In this document: positions 1 through 8,120 of the stretch, one piece after another
How the letters are laid out: every line of letters starts with the position of its first letter
How positions within the stretch are numbered: position 1 is the first letter of the stretch
Assembly (NCBI GenBank): GCA_052390035.1
Contig: JBQTHI010000107.1
Coordinates: forward strand, 1-26,830
Length of the DNA stretch: 26,830 bases
Direction: 5' to 3'
From: JBQTHI01 sp052390035
GTDB taxonomy: Bacteria > Actinomycetota > Acidimicrobiia > Spongiisociales > ZC4RG35
Program-made: the position numbers and the translations under genes
The notes under the pieces: model-generated
Seen by the model: only the letters and a program-made list of their open reading frames with translations
What the model was told of the DNA's origin: nothing
Database searches by the model: none

Positions 1-1747
1 CCACCCGTCGATTGGTTTCGGTCTGAAGAAAAGGGGACCGGTAGACGAGGGCGTAGCCGCCGAATGCGATCTCGTCCCCTGGGACCAGGGCAACTTCGGC
101 CTGAAGACCGAGGTTGGCGGTGAGGGCGATCCCGATCACGGCCAGCGCTACTCCGCTGTGCGAGAGCTGGCCGGCCCAGAAGGAGGGGTCCGCTCGAAGC
201 TGACGATTCAGCCCGGCGCCCAACGGCTCCCCGCGGGCTCGGGCAGACCTGGTCGATCTCTCGACCAGCATCGTGATGGCCGATGTGATGACGAATACCC
301 CGGCCACCACCGCCACGACGACGTAGCCAAGCCGGCTGGTGGTAACCACCGTAACCAGCCCGGCGACCAAGCCGACCTGAAGCGGCAAACGGGACTGTTC
401 GGCGACCAGCGCCGGATTGCCGCGTTGCCATGCCACCAGAGGCCCTACTCCCATTGCCAAGAGAAGGGCAAAAGAGAGAGGGATGGCCAGGCGGTTGAAG
501 AAGGGCTCGCCGACCGAGACCCGGTCACCGGATACAGCCTCGACCAGGATCGGGTAGAGCGTTCCCGTCACGACGACAAAGGCGTAGATGGTGAGGAGGA
601 GGTTGTTGAGGAGGAACCCCCCCTCCCGACTGAAGAGGGCGGTGAGGCGGGGAGACTCGGCAACCATCTGCGCCCTGGTGGCAAAGAGCCCGAATGATCC
701 GACCAGCACCAGAAAGAGGAATCCGAGCAGCACCGGTCCAATCGCCGATTGGGTGAATGAGTGGACGGAGGCGACGGTGCCGGATCGGGTTAAAAAGGTG
801 CCGAGGATGGTGAGGGCGAAGGCGGCGATGACGAGGACGAAGTTCCAGGCTTGAAGTGCCTGACGGCGAAGCTGTACCAGCGATGAGTGGAGGAAGGCGG
901 TGGCGACCAGCCAGGGAATGAACGAGGCGTTCTCCACAGGGTCCCAAGCCCAGAAACCTCCCCAGGAGAGGACCTCGTAAGCCCACCAACCGCCGAGCAC
1001 GATCCCAACCGTCAGAAAGGTCCAGGCCACCTCGGTAGCGCGGCGACTACGGGCGAGCCAGTCCGTTCCCGAGTGACGAAGGGAGAGGGCGGCGATCGCA
1101 TAGGCGAAAGGGACGGTCAGCCCGACGTATCCCAGATAGAGCATCGGTGGGTGGAGGGCCATCAAGCGGTGGTTTTGAAGGAGGGGGTTGGGCCCCGGCC
1201 CGTCGGAAGGCGCCACCGCCGCCGCCCAGGGCAGTGGGCTTGCCTGCAGACACCCGTTGGCGGCCGCTTCGATGCAGACCTGGAAGGGGTTGGCCACCGT
1301 GAGCTGCAATACGAAGAAGAACGTGCCTACCAATCCCATCACCGCCAAGGCGGCGGCGCCGAGCCGGTCGGGTCGGCGTACAAAGGCTCGCCAGACTGCC
1401 ACGGTGTATAGGGCGAGGACCAGACCCCAGAGCACGATCGAGCCTTCGAGCGCCGCCCAGCCAGTCGCGACATTGAAGGGAAATGGGGTGGCGCGGGCAT
1501 GATGGTTGGCCACGTATTCGAGGCTGAAGTCGTCGGCGAGCAGCGCCGCTTCCAGCGCCATCATGGCGAGAACGGCTCCTCCCACCTGCCAAAGGACCGA
1601 GCGTCGCACCTCGGGAGGGGCGGTTGTGCCGTTGGTGGTGGCCTCTTCGGACGGGGCCCCGAGCACGGTGCGAACGGCGGTGAGAATCAATCCCACCGAT
1701 CCGATGAGAGCGACAAGGACGCCGGCGGTTCCCAGCAAGGCGAACAT
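1..1747 (-). CDS. ccmF: Cytochrome c heme lyase subunit CcmF (C-terminus off window)
   Basis: Large polytopic membrane protein that, in System I, joins heme from holo-CcmE to apocytochrome c. The minus-strand frame stays open from ATG 1747 to the window edge (about 582 codons), so the C-terminus is missing. It contains the family hallmarks ALHPPMLYLGYVG (about 1108-1150) and GGFWAWDPVENASFIPWL (about 906-960), the WWD heme-handling segment, plus DFSLEYVAN near residue 70. The usual WGGHEGS motif reads WAALEGS, so a conserved histidine is replaced by leucine. The start overlaps the ccmE stop by one base (TGATG), which implies translational coupling. It is the last visible gene of the ccmABCDEF operon; ccmG/ccmH/ccmI, if present, would lie beyond the left edge. 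Family assignment is very secure. Confidence 0.95.
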   Translation of the reverse strand, partial: MFALLGTAGVLVALIGSVGLILTAVRTVLGAPSEEATTNGTTAPPEVRRSVLWQVGGAVLAMMALEAALLADDFSLEYVANHHARATPFPFNVATGWAALEGSIVLWGLVLALYTVAVWRAFVRRPDRLGAAALAVMGLVGTFFFVLQLTVANPFQVCIEAAANGCLQASPLPWAAAVAPSDGPGPNPLLQNHRLMALHPPMLYLGYVGLTVPFAYAIAALSLRHSGTDWLARSRRATEVAWTFLTVGIVLGGWWAYEVLSWGGFWAWDPVENASFIPWLVATAFLHSSLVQLRRQALQAWNFVLVIAAFALTILGTFLTRSGTVASVHSFTQSAIGPVLLGFLFLVLVGSFGLFATRAQMVAESPRLTALFSREGGFLLNNLLLTIYAFVVVTGTLYPILVEAVSGDRVSVGEPFFNRLAIPLSFALLLAMGVGPLVAWQRGNPALVAEQSRLPLQVGLVAGLVTVVTTSRLGYVVVAVVAGVFVITSAITMLVERSTRSARARGEPLGAGLNRQLRADPSFWAGQLSHSGVALAVIGIALTANLGLQAEVALVPGDEIAFGGYALVYRSPFLQTETNRRV

Positions 1748-2145
1748 CAGGACCCGGAGAGCGTTGTGGGGGGCTGGTAATTCTCATCGTGGCGGACAAG
1801 CGCCATATCGGCCCAGAACTCGTCGCCTGACCACCGCCCTTCGACCACAACTCCGACGTCTTCGGCGAACAAGGGCGGGGTTGGCCCGGCCAGGCGTACT
1901 GTGATCGTGGAGGCGCCGTCGGTCACGTCGAAGACTTTGACGTCGCCGTCTGCTGTCAAAGATCCCTTGACCACCAGGCCTCCAAGGCGAAAGCGTGCCT
2001 CCTCGGCCATCGTCGCCCGACGAGCGACTGCTTCACTCGGAGTCAGGTAGTAGGTGAGGTTCTCGCCGAGGCTGGTGGCCACCAGCAAGATGATGATTCC
2101 CGCCACTGCCGCCAGGGCTGGCCAGACGAACTTGCGATAGGGCAT
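1747..2145 (-). CDS. ccmE: Periplasmic heme chaperone CcmE
   Basis: Heme chaperone that binds heme covalently and hands it from the CcmABCD complex to CcmF. The protein is 132 residues, with an N-terminal signal-anchor at about residues 8-26 and an OB-fold body. The heme-attachment motif HDENY is intact: His119 is the expected covalent ligand and Tyr123 the axial ligand, followed by QPP and a short tail. It is therefore the classical histidine type, not the cysteine type known from some archaea and other lineages. It starts 2 nt after the ccmD stop and ends in a one-base overlap with ccmF. Both the motif and the operon position support the call. Confidence 0.95.
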   Translation of the reverse strand: MPYRKFVWPALAAVAGIIILLVATSLGENLTYYLTPSEAVARRATMAEEARFRLGGLVVKGSLTADGDVKVFDVTDGASTITVRLAGPTPPLFAEDVGVVVEGRWSGDEFWADMALVRHDENYQPPTTLSGS

Positions 2146-2147
2146 TG

Positions 2148-2258
2148 CTACTTGTGTCGGGTGAGCCGGCGGTGGCGCCTGTGCAGCGCCAACGCGTACC
2201 AGACAATCAACCCGTAGGTGAGCAGGTAAGCAGCGCCCACAACCGCTGCTTCATCCAT
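2148..2258 (-). CDS. ccmD: CcmD-like small membrane protein (36 aa)
   Basis: This 36-codon ORF is too short for routine gene calling. It lies exactly where ccmD is expected, between ccmC and ccmE. It encodes a short N-terminus, one hydrophobic segment with aromatic residues (AAYLLTYGLIVWYALAL, about residues 9-25) and a strongly basic tail (HRRHRRLTRHK). This is the layout of CcmD, which releases holo-CcmE from the CcmABC complex. ATG 2258 lies 8 nt inside the 3' end of ccmC, and its TAG stop is 2 nt before the ccmE ATG, so it is embedded in the overlapping operon. Sequence identity in this family is weak, so the call rests on topology, size and position. Confidence 0.85.
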   Translation of the reverse strand: MDEAAVVGAAYLLTYGLIVWYALALHRRHRRLTRHK

Positions 2259-2964
2259 CGAACGCCCCACCGACCGACGGTGGTAATACGGCCATGCCGG
2301 CCGCCGGGTCGGTCCGGGCAGCAGCGGCTTCTTCCAATCGGCCGACCAGCATACGGGCCGAGACCAGCGCCACATAGATGAGCGTGAAGGCGACGAGGTT
2401 GACGAGCAACGCTCGCAGCATGCTGGGATGCATCGTTGGGCCGTCGGGTCGGAGGCTTTGGGTCTGGTGGAGGGTACGGACCAGATTGACCGAGAAGTAC
2501 ACGATCGGGACCTGAGCGACAGCAATGATTCCGACGATGGAAGCCCGGTCTGCCCTCAATTTGGGATCGACCGTAAACCGTCGCAGGGCGAGATAGCCAA
2601 GGTAGATGAGAAACATCACGGCGGTTGTCGCCATCCGCGCGTCCCCCCAGTCGAAGAACACTCCCCAGACCGGCTTGCCCCAAATAGCTCCAGTGACGAT
2701 GGCGATTCCAGTGAAAAGAACTCCCACCTCGGCCGAAGAGGCCGCCAGACGATCCCAAGCCGCCCGGCGTCGGATCCGCCACATGATCGATCCGAGAGCC
2801 GTCACCCCGAAGGCAAGAAAAGCCAACCACGCAGACGGCACATGGACATGAAGGATGCGAGCGTACGTTCGTTGCACCGCTTCGGGCGGAGCCGCATAGG
2901 CGAGCCAAAGACCGGCCAAGGCCACGGCACCGGCCACCACCATCAGGGCTCGCACCCTTGTCAT
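2251..2964 (-). CDS. ccmC: Heme exporter/handling protein CcmC
   Basis: Six-helix membrane protein that presents heme to CcmE. It has 237 residues from ATG 2964, chosen because it overlaps the ccmB stop as ATGA and gives normal CcmC length; longer in-frame extensions run through ccmB. Conserved heme-ligand histidines are visible in HVHVPSAW (His41) and TLHQ (His166). The tryptophan-rich periplasmic motif is present but altered: WGKPVWG at 95-101 is followed by VFFDWGDAR, where classical proteins have W-W-x-W-D. The partner ccmD starts inside its 3' end. Family identity is clear; the aromatic substitutions are worth noting but probably lineage-specific. Confidence 0.94.
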   Translation of the reverse strand: MTRVRALMVVAGAVALAGLWLAYAAPPEAVQRTYARILHVHVPSAWLAFLAFGVTALGSIMWRIRRRAAWDRLAASSAEVGVLFTGIAIVTGAIWGKPVWGVFFDWGDARMATTAVMFLIYLGYLALRRFTVDPKLRADRASIVGIIAVAQVPIVYFSVNLVRTLHQTQSLRPDGPTMHPSMLRALLVNLVAFTLIYVALVSARMLVGRLEEAAAARTDPAAGMAVLPPSVGGAFDG

Positions 2965-3632
2965 CCAGCCTCCTCCAAAGGTCGGGCAGCTACAACGCCG
3001 GCAATCGATATCAGTAGGTCGACTGCCGCGAGCAATAACAACCAGGGGAGGATACCGGCGGCCCGGGTGAGAGCTGCCGTGACCTGAGCCGCGGCGATGA
3101 GAAGCGGGATTGCCAGTGGAGCGACCAATAACGAAGCCAGCCCGGGCCGCGAGTTGAGCCCGGCGGTGAGGTCGGCGGCAATGGTCGAGAGGCCAGCCAG
3201 CCCGGCAGCAAAGAGGACAGCAGCCGCCACCAGCCAGGGCCATCCGGTGATCGGGGCCGGGCTGAAAAGAACGATGGTCAACACGCCGACGATCAGCATG
3301 AACCCGATGAGAAGGCTCGCGTTGGCGAGTGACCTTCCGACAAAACGCGCCGCCGGGTCGACTCCCGACAGCATGAGAAGGTCCCGGACCGGTCCGCGAT
3401 CGACAGAACTTTGCCGCCAGGCGATCTGCATTCCGTAGAGGAGGCTCACCGACCAAAAGGCTGCAGGTCCTACCCGGGAGATGGCCGGCTGATCGATCCC
3501 GAGTCCTAGAGGAAGGGTGACGAGGGCGGCCATGGCGAAAGGGAGAATGACCGACGAGGTATCCCCGGCCCGCCGTTCGAGAGTGAGCTCATATCCGGCG
3601 ATGATCCTGGTCTGTCGCCAAAAGCCCATCAC
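2961..3632 (-). CDS. ccmB: Heme exporter membrane subunit CcmB
   Basis: Membrane partner of the CcmA ATPase in the CcmABC complex that releases holo-CcmE. About 223 residues with six hydrophobic segments and the early conserved region YELTLERRAGDTSS, matching the CcmB pattern of an N-terminal cytoplasmic helix followed by membrane spans. The start is either GTG 3632 or the adjacent ATG 3629; both overlap the ccmA stop (TGA 3631-3629), so translation is coupled to ccmA. The stop overlaps the ccmC start as ATGA. Length and position both match the family. Confidence 0.93.
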   Translation of the reverse strand: MMGFWRQTRIIAGYELTLERRAGDTSSVILPFAMAALVTLPLGLGIDQPAISRVGPAAFWSVSLLYGMQIAWRQSSVDRGPVRDLLMLSGVDPAARFVGRSLANASLLIGFMLIVGVLTIVLFSPAPITGWPWLVAAAVLFAAGLAGLSTIAADLTAGLNSRPGLASLLVAPLAIPLLIAAAQVTAALTRAAGILPWLLLLAAVDLLISIAGVVAARPLEEAG

Positions 3633-4270
3633 ACCGTCTCCAGGACGCCCAGTCGAAGCAGCAGCCGGCGATCGGCCAGAGAAGCCAAATGGCCCGGGTC
3701 GTGGGACACGAGCACCGCGCCCCCGCCACGCCGGACGGTGCGGTCAACCAGCGCCTCGACCAGCGGTTGGGCCGACTCGTCGAGCCCGGCGTGGGGCTCG
3801 TCGAGCAGCAGCAACAATGGGGGGTCGAGAAAGAGCCGGGCAAGGTCGGCTCGTCGCAGCATCCCCTGGGAGCAATGAGCGGCGGACCGGTCGGCGGCGC
3901 CGGCCAGGCCCACCATCTCCAGCGCACGCCTCGCCTCCGAATGCCCGCCGCCCCGGAATTTGGCCACCAAGGTCAGGTTCTCCGCCAGGGTTAGATAGGA
4001 GGTAAGGGCGGGCTGATGGCCGGCCAGGCCGATCTTCTCCCTGACGTTAAGGACCTGACGCGAGCCCAGCCGTGCGCCCAACACGATCCCGTCGCCCGAG
4101 GTGGGGGGTAACAAGGTGGCGATGACCCGCAGAAGGGTGGTCTTACCTGCCCCATTGGGCCCCCCGATCCACAGGCATTCTCCCGGCGCCAACCGGCAGT
4201 CGACAGCCTGGATGACCGGGGTCGACCCAAAGGACACGTCAACCCGTTCCAGGCTGAACAAGGGGGGCAC
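3629..4270 (-). CDS. ccmA: ABC ATPase CcmA, first gene of the ccm operon
   Basis: ATP-binding subunit whose hydrolysis releases heme-loaded CcmE. 213 residues: Walker A GGPNGAGKTT at 36-45, ABC signature CSQGMLRR at 133-140 (the first residue of LSxGQ is Cys and the last Met, as in other SQGM-type ABC proteins), Walker B ending LLLLDE with Glu158, then PHAGLD, and the H-loop histidine at 190. The start is GTG 4270, exactly 6 nt after a TACACT -10 box with no Shine-Dalgarno, so the operon mRNA is probably leaderless. It is divergent from pyruvate kinase with only 50 nt between the starts. Confidence 0.94.
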   Translation of the reverse strand: MPPLFSLERVDVSFGSTPVIQAVDCRLAPGECLWIGGPNGAGKTTLLRVIATLLPPTSGDGIVLGARLGSRQVLNVREKIGLAGHQPALTSYLTLAENLTLVAKFRGGGHSEARRALEMVGLAGAADRSAAHCSQGMLRRADLARLFLDPPLLLLLDEPHAGLDESAQPLVEALVDRTVRRGGGAVLVSHDPGHLASLADRRLLLRLGVLETV

Positions 4271-4276
4271 AGATGG

Positions 4277-4282
4277 AGTGTA
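4277..4282 (-). promoter_or_regulatory. -10 box of the leaderless ccm operon promoter
   Basis: TACACT on the minus strand, separated by 6 nt from GTG 4270. Transcription would begin at or next to the start codon of ccmA. No convincing -35 is visible. Inferred from spacing alone. Confidence 0.5.
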
Positions 4283-4306
4283 TGGCCGGTCGAAGGAGCC
4301 GAGCGC

Positions 4307-4312
4307 TACTGT
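4307..4312 (+). promoter_or_regulatory. -10 box for pyruvate kinase
   Basis: TACTGT lies 8 nt before ATG 4321. A purine-rich GAAGGAG at 4291-4297 is too far upstream to act as a ribosome binding site for that ATG, which favours a leaderless start. Confidence 0.4.
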
Positions 4313-4320
4313 CGACGGCG

Positions 4321-5796
4321 ATGGAGCGGTACACCAAAATCGTGGCCACCATGGGCCCGGCGGTGGCCTCGGGTCCCCGGGTTGAGGCCCTGATCGCCGC
4401 GGGAATCGATGTCGCCCGTCTCAACTTCTCCCACGGCGACCACGAATATCACCGCCAGTTCGCCTCCTGGATAAGGGAAGGAGCGCGGGTGAGCGGCCGG
4501 AATGTGGCCATCCTCCAGGACATCCAGGGTCCGAAGCTGCGGGTGGGATCTTTTCCTGGCGGTCAGGTCGAGCTTGAAACGGACCAGGTTGTCCGCTTGT
4601 TCACCGGACGCAAGCTGGCCCAATCTGACGATCAGATCTTTCTCGATTATCCCCACCTGTTGGAGGACATCGAGCCCGGGGAGGAAGTCGTTTTGGCCGA
4701 CGGCCTCATCAAGCTCGAGGCACTCTCGGTTGAAGCCGATCATGTCGCCGCCCGCGTGGTAATCGGGGGTGCACTGGGCGACGGCAAGGGCGTGGCTTTT
4801 CCCCAGACCAACCTCCGGATGCCCGCCGTCACCGAAAAGGACGAGGCGGATCTGACCTTCGGGCGCCAAATAGGAGTGGACTGGGTTGGGGCCTCCTTTG
4901 TCCGCTCGAGTGCCGATATCCGTCAGGTGACCGCGCTCGCCGGGGACGTCCCGGTGATCGCCAAGGTCGAACTTGCCGCGGCGTACGCCAACCTCGACGA
5001 CATCATGTCGGAGGCTGCAGGTGTAATGGTGGCGCGGGGGGATCTTGGGGTGCAGATGCCGCTCGAGAGGATCCCCCTCGTGCAGGCCGACATCCTTCAC
5101 CGGACCAACGCCGCCGGGCTGGTCTCGATCACAGCCACCGAGATGCTTGAGTCGATGACCCATTCGCCGCGGCCGACCCGGGCGGAAGTGACCGACGTCG
5201 CCACCGCCGTACTCGCCGGAACCGACGCGGTCATGTTGTCGGCGGAAACCGCCGTCGGCCTGCATCCCTTTGAGGCAGTGTCGGCGATGGCGCGAATTTG
5301 CGCCTCCGTCGAGAGCGAAACTTCGGAGACAACAGTCCAGCACCAGTACCTCACCCACGAGTCGGCGGTGGCTTCGGCGGTGGCTCAGGCGGCCGTCGAC
5401 TGCGCAGCAAACCTGGGGATCCATACGATCGTGGCTTTCACCGAGTCGGGATCGACAGCCCGCCTGCTTTCGAAGTATCGGCCGGCCGCTCGCATCGTCG
5501 CATTTACACCGATAGAACCGACTCGACGGCGCATGGCTCTATATAGGGCCGTCACGGCATATCCCTTCGAGCGAAGGGAATACACCGACCACATGATTGC
5601 CGCCGCCGAAAAGCTCTTAGAGAAGGAGAAGATCTGCCAAAGGGGCGAGGCGGTTGTCATGGTCGCCGGAATTCCTCCCAACCGGCAGGCGTCCACCAAC
5701 CTATTGAAGGTGCATGTGATCGGGCAACGGTCCCAGGGGGTGCCGTCGCGTCGAAGCGGACGCTACCCCGAGCCCGGTGGTGGGTTCTCCGGGTAA
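4321..5796 (+). CDS. pyk: Pyruvate kinase
   Basis: Converts phosphoenolpyruvate and ADP to pyruvate and ATP, the last step of glycolysis. 491 residues from ATG 4321, chosen over the upstream in-frame ATG 4273 because the protein then opens with the family's RYTKIVATMGPA segment and because 4273 would leave only 2 nt to ccmA. Seen: ARLNFSHGD (Arg33, Asn35, Ser37), catalytic IAKVE (Lys215, Glu217), VARGDLGV (Asp241), PRPTRAEVTDVA, and the C-terminal domain with FTESGSTARLLSKYRP. Around the active-site loop it differs from typical enzymes: TATEMLESM where TATQMLESM is usual, and QADIL where QKxxI is usual. The rest of the catalytic set is intact. Its 3' end overlaps the convergent gene at 5763-6083 by 34 nt. 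Confidence 0.95.
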   Translation: MERYTKIVATMGPAVASGPRVEALIAAGIDVARLNFSHGDHEYHRQFASWIREGARVSGRNVAILQDIQGPKLRVGSFPGGQVELETDQVVRLFTGRKLAQSDDQIFLDYPHLLEDIEPGEEVVLADGLIKLEALSVEADHVAARVVIGGALGDGKGVAFPQTNLRMPAVTEKDEADLTFGRQIGVDWVGASFVRSSADIRQVTALAGDVPVIAKVELAAAYANLDDIMSEAAGVMVARGDLGVQMPLERIPLVQADILHRTNAAGLVSITATEMLESMTHSPRPTRAEVTDVATAVLAGTDAVMLSAETAVGLHPFEAVSAMARICASVESETSETTVQHQYLTHESAVASAVAQAAVDCAANLGIHTIVAFTESGSTARLLSKYRPAARIVAFTPIEPTRRRMALYRAVTAYPFERREYTDHMIAAAEKLLEKEKICQRGEAVVMVAGIPPNRQASTNLLKVHVIGQRSQGVPSRRSGRYPEPGGGFSG

Positions 5797-6083
5797 AACC
5801 GAAAGAACCGGGCCACCGTCTCGGTCGCGGCTTCCCTGGACGCCCCATCCCAACCTTCGGGACGGCGCAGCGAGATCGTGTTCGACATCACGTATACGTG
5901 ATCGAGGCCGAGGCCGGCGTCAAAGAGGCGAGCAGCTAGTTGAGCAGGGAAGGTGTTTTGGTCGTGCACGCGGATCGGCGGAGAAAACGACTCGCCGTCC
6001 TGACCGGAAAACGACCGATCAGTGCCAAGCATCAACATGTCGCCGATGTGCACCGAATCAAGGATCTCGATCGTCTGGCCCAT
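5763..6083 (-). CDS. Small protein of unknown function (106 aa)
   Basis: I do not recognise a family. The 106-residue protein is soluble in appearance, with no signal peptide or membrane segment. Recognisable stretches are SVHIGDMLMLGTD near residue 10, RVHDQNTFPAQLAARLF at about 38-54 and a Pro/Gly-rich end. The balanced composition, including acidic, aromatic and histidine-rich stretches unlike arginine-rich shadow frames, suggests real coding. ATG 6083 is the start; a TACCAT box lies 11 nt upstream and no Shine-Dalgarno is seen. It runs convergent to pyruvate kinase with 34 nt overlap and follows the VanW-family gene on the same strand after 49 nt. Confidence 0.6.
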   Translation of the reverse strand: MGQTIEILDSVHIGDMLMLGTDRSFSGQDGESFSPPIRVHDQNTFPAQLAARLFDAGLGLDHVYVMSNTISLRRPEGWDGASREAATETVARFFRFYPENPPPGSG

Positions 6084-6132
6084 GGCGGGTGGGGATGGTA
6101 GCTGGCGCCCTCTTTGGACCTCACTCCGCCGG

Positions 6133-8016
6133 TCACGGAGGGGGAGAGGTGGTGGTGGCCCCGGTCGTGGTTGTGGGGCAGGAGACGCCCGATCCTTCGA
6201 TCTGGCACGGATGTACGAGGATGATCTGCTGGCGGGGCGAATAGACCACCGTCCATTCGTCCATTCTCGTGTTGGTGCCCTGGGTGATGGTCCTCTTGAC
6301 GGTGACCATAAAACCCTGGGCGGGGACCTGATCTTCCTTCTGCTCGGGCGGGACGATGGCCTCATCACCCATGTAGAGGGGCGGAGGCGGATCCCGAAAG
6401 TTGTAAGGGTCCGAGATGTCGGCTTTCACCACCCTGGCGTTGGGCCCTCCCTCCTCGGCGACACCGATGTGCAGGGACCCGCTGCTCTGTTCGCCGGTGA
6501 GGATGCGGCCTTCGTTGTCGCTGTAGAAGGCGACGGTGATCGAGGAGTTGGAGTAGAAGGTTCTGATGAGGATGGCGCTCTCGGTGTTGTTGCGAAAATG
6601 TACGTCGGGCAGCGGCCATGAGATGGTGGCCTCGATGCCGAGTGGGTAGCGGCTGAAGTACCAACTGTGCGGTTTATGGGTGATGTCCTCGTAGCCACCC
6701 CAGAACACCGCGTTATAGAACGTGGTGGCAAATTGGCTGACCCCGCCGCCGATGGCCTCCTGCAGCCTTCCCCCCACGATCGCTCCATCTTCGAGATATC
6801 CGTCTTCGGCACTCCGCTGTCCAGCAGCCTCGTTGAGGGAGAAGGTGGCCCCAGCCGGAACGATGATGCCATCGACCTTGTCGGCGATCAGGTGGATGTT
6901 GGTGACTCTGTTCTGACAGCAGGCGTGGTAGGTCGTGAACTGGCTGACTTTGTGGCGGATACCAAGTGCTTCGAGTTCTTCGGTCGTGACGTCCGGATCG
7001 ACAGCTTCCTCGATTGGAAGCCGACCCGTGCGGGCGGCGGAGGAAGCGGCGATCAGAAGCTGTTGGGCGGTGCTTGCCGGGTCGAGGACCGTTCCTTTAC
7101 GGCCCGGGATCACCCTGACGATCTCTTCGTCGACTTCGAGTCGAGCATCCACCGGAGGATCCTCCAACTGCTCTCTCAACGGCGCCAGGGTGGAGCCCAC
7201 GATTTCGGGGTCCATCACAAACTCGATGCCGTTCAGGCCTGCCTCTGATCGGAGAGCGGCCCTCAGTTGCTCGACAGTGAATGTGACCCTCTTCTCGCGC
7301 TCGCCATTGAGGAGAGTGACCGGGCCCGCCAGGATCAGCTGGGCAGTTCGAACCCCCTGATCGACATCAGCCGCGGTGAGGCGCGGTTGCACAATCGAGA
7401 TCGGGAGGTCGACGGTAGTCCGGTTGAGAGTCGAGACCTGGGCAACGATGAGAGCGGCGGCTTGCTGGCGGTCCACCTGCTGACCCTCGCGCGGATAAAC
7501 CGGTTCAACGGTCGTCCCGTCGATGGCGACGCCCCCAGGGAACGGCGGGCTGCTAATCGCCTCGATGTCCCAAGCCATGAGCACCGTTTCGAGCGCCGGT
7601 GGGTCAATGGCCGCCTCCACAGGCATACGGGTGGTGGAGAAAAGATGCGTCAGCCACCACCCGAACTGGCCGGCAGGGTTGCCCTGGCGCCCGACCTGCA
7701 TGGCCTTATCCACCATGGCCGGTTGGTCGAGATCGAGCCCCACGGTCGCCGGCTCCAGTTCGAGCCGCGTGCCGGCCACGGTGAACATGGCCGGGACGGA
7801 GCCGAGAGTGTTCTCGAGATCGGTGAGCGCCGCCTGGGCATCAGCCGGGGTCATGCCACCAAGTTCGACGTTCTCAACTGTCACCGATCCGAGCACCTTT
7901 CCGGCTGAGAGTGCCCTGCTCAAGCCGTATCCGGCCAGTAGCAAGAGGATGAGGCCGGTCAGGACCCAGTTCAACCGCCTACGGCGAGGTGAAGGTGCGG
8001 ACGCGTTGGCAGACAT
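6133..8016 (-). CDS. VanW-family membrane-anchored cell-envelope protein
   Basis: 627-residue protein with a cytoplasmic basic N-terminus (RRRR), one transmembrane helix at about 16-34, then a long extracytoplasmic region. Residues about 40-340 resemble the YoaR/PG_binding_4-type repeats that commonly precede VanW domains. Residues about 355-510 are the VanW domain: VPAGATFSLNEAAG, GGGVSQFATTFYNAVFW and ISWPLPDVHFRNNT are diagnostic. A Cys pair (CC, 366-367) lies at the domain entry, and two more Cys (604, 613) sit near a low-complexity Thr/Pro tail. VanW proteins are linked to peptidoglycan and glycopeptide resistance loci, but their biochemical role is not settled. ATG 8016 is preceded by a TAGACT box giving a short leader. 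The next gene upstream is divergent. Confidence 0.9.
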   Translation of the reverse strand: MSANASAPSPRRRRLNWVLTGLILLLLAGYGLSRALSAGKVLGSVTVENVELGGMTPADAQAALTDLENTLGSVPAMFTVAGTRLELEPATVGLDLDQPAMVDKAMQVGRQGNPAGQFGWWLTHLFSTTRMPVEAAIDPPALETVLMAWDIEAISSPPFPGGVAIDGTTVEPVYPREGQQVDRQQAAALIVAQVSTLNRTTVDLPISIVQPRLTAADVDQGVRTAQLILAGPVTLLNGEREKRVTFTVEQLRAALRSEAGLNGIEFVMDPEIVGSTLAPLREQLEDPPVDARLEVDEEIVRVIPGRKGTVLDPASTAQQLLIAASSAARTGRLPIEEAVDPDVTTEELEALGIRHKVSQFTTYHACCQNRVTNIHLIADKVDGIIVPAGATFSLNEAAGQRSAEDGYLEDGAIVGGRLQEAIGGGVSQFATTFYNAVFWGGYEDITHKPHSWYFSRYPLGIEATISWPLPDVHFRNNTESAILIRTFYSNSSITVAFYSDNEGRILTGEQSSGSLHIGVAEEGGPNARVVKADISDPYNFRDPPPPLYMGDEAIVPPEQKEDQVPAQGFMVTVKRTITQGTNTRMDEWTVVYSPRQQIILVHPCQIEGSGVSCPTTTTGATTTSPPP

Positions 8017-8041
8017 GATGGGAAACCCCTGGAGCGCTAGC

Positions 8042-8047
8042 AGTCTA
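8042..8047 (-). promoter_or_regulatory. -10 box for the VanW-family gene
   Basis: TAGACT, 25 nt before ATG 8016. It predicts a leader of about 18 nt containing only a weak GGGG stretch. The same hexamer is the -10 box proposed for the small operon at 14296-14301. Confidence 0.35.
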
Positions 8048-8107
8048 CGGCGACTTCGTAGCGTTCACTAACCAGCCCTGACGCACAGCTACGTCCCCCG
8101 GACTTCA

Positions 8108-8113
8108 TACCAT
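8108..8113 (+). promoter_or_regulatory. -10 box of a leaderless nuclease transcript
   Basis: TACCAT followed by 7 nt and then GTG 8121, with no Shine-Dalgarno. It fits the leaderless pattern seen repeatedly in this window. Confidence 0.45.
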
Positions 8114-8120
8114 CGGCATC

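Noticed and set aside
158..1504. Several plus-strand and alternative minus-strand frames of 70-170 codons.
   Set aside because: They lie over ccmF, whose frame carries the family motifs. The others are Arg/Gly/Pro-rich shadow frames of high-GC DNA.
3761..3872. Degenerate ABC signature in CcmA as a sign of an inactive ATPase.
   Set aside because: SQGM-type signatures are frequent in active ABC proteins, and Walker A, Walker B and the H-loop are intact.
4306..5424. A 372-codon minus-strand open frame.
   Set aside because: It is antisense to pyruvate kinase, His/Gly/Arg-rich, and contains no recognisable domain.
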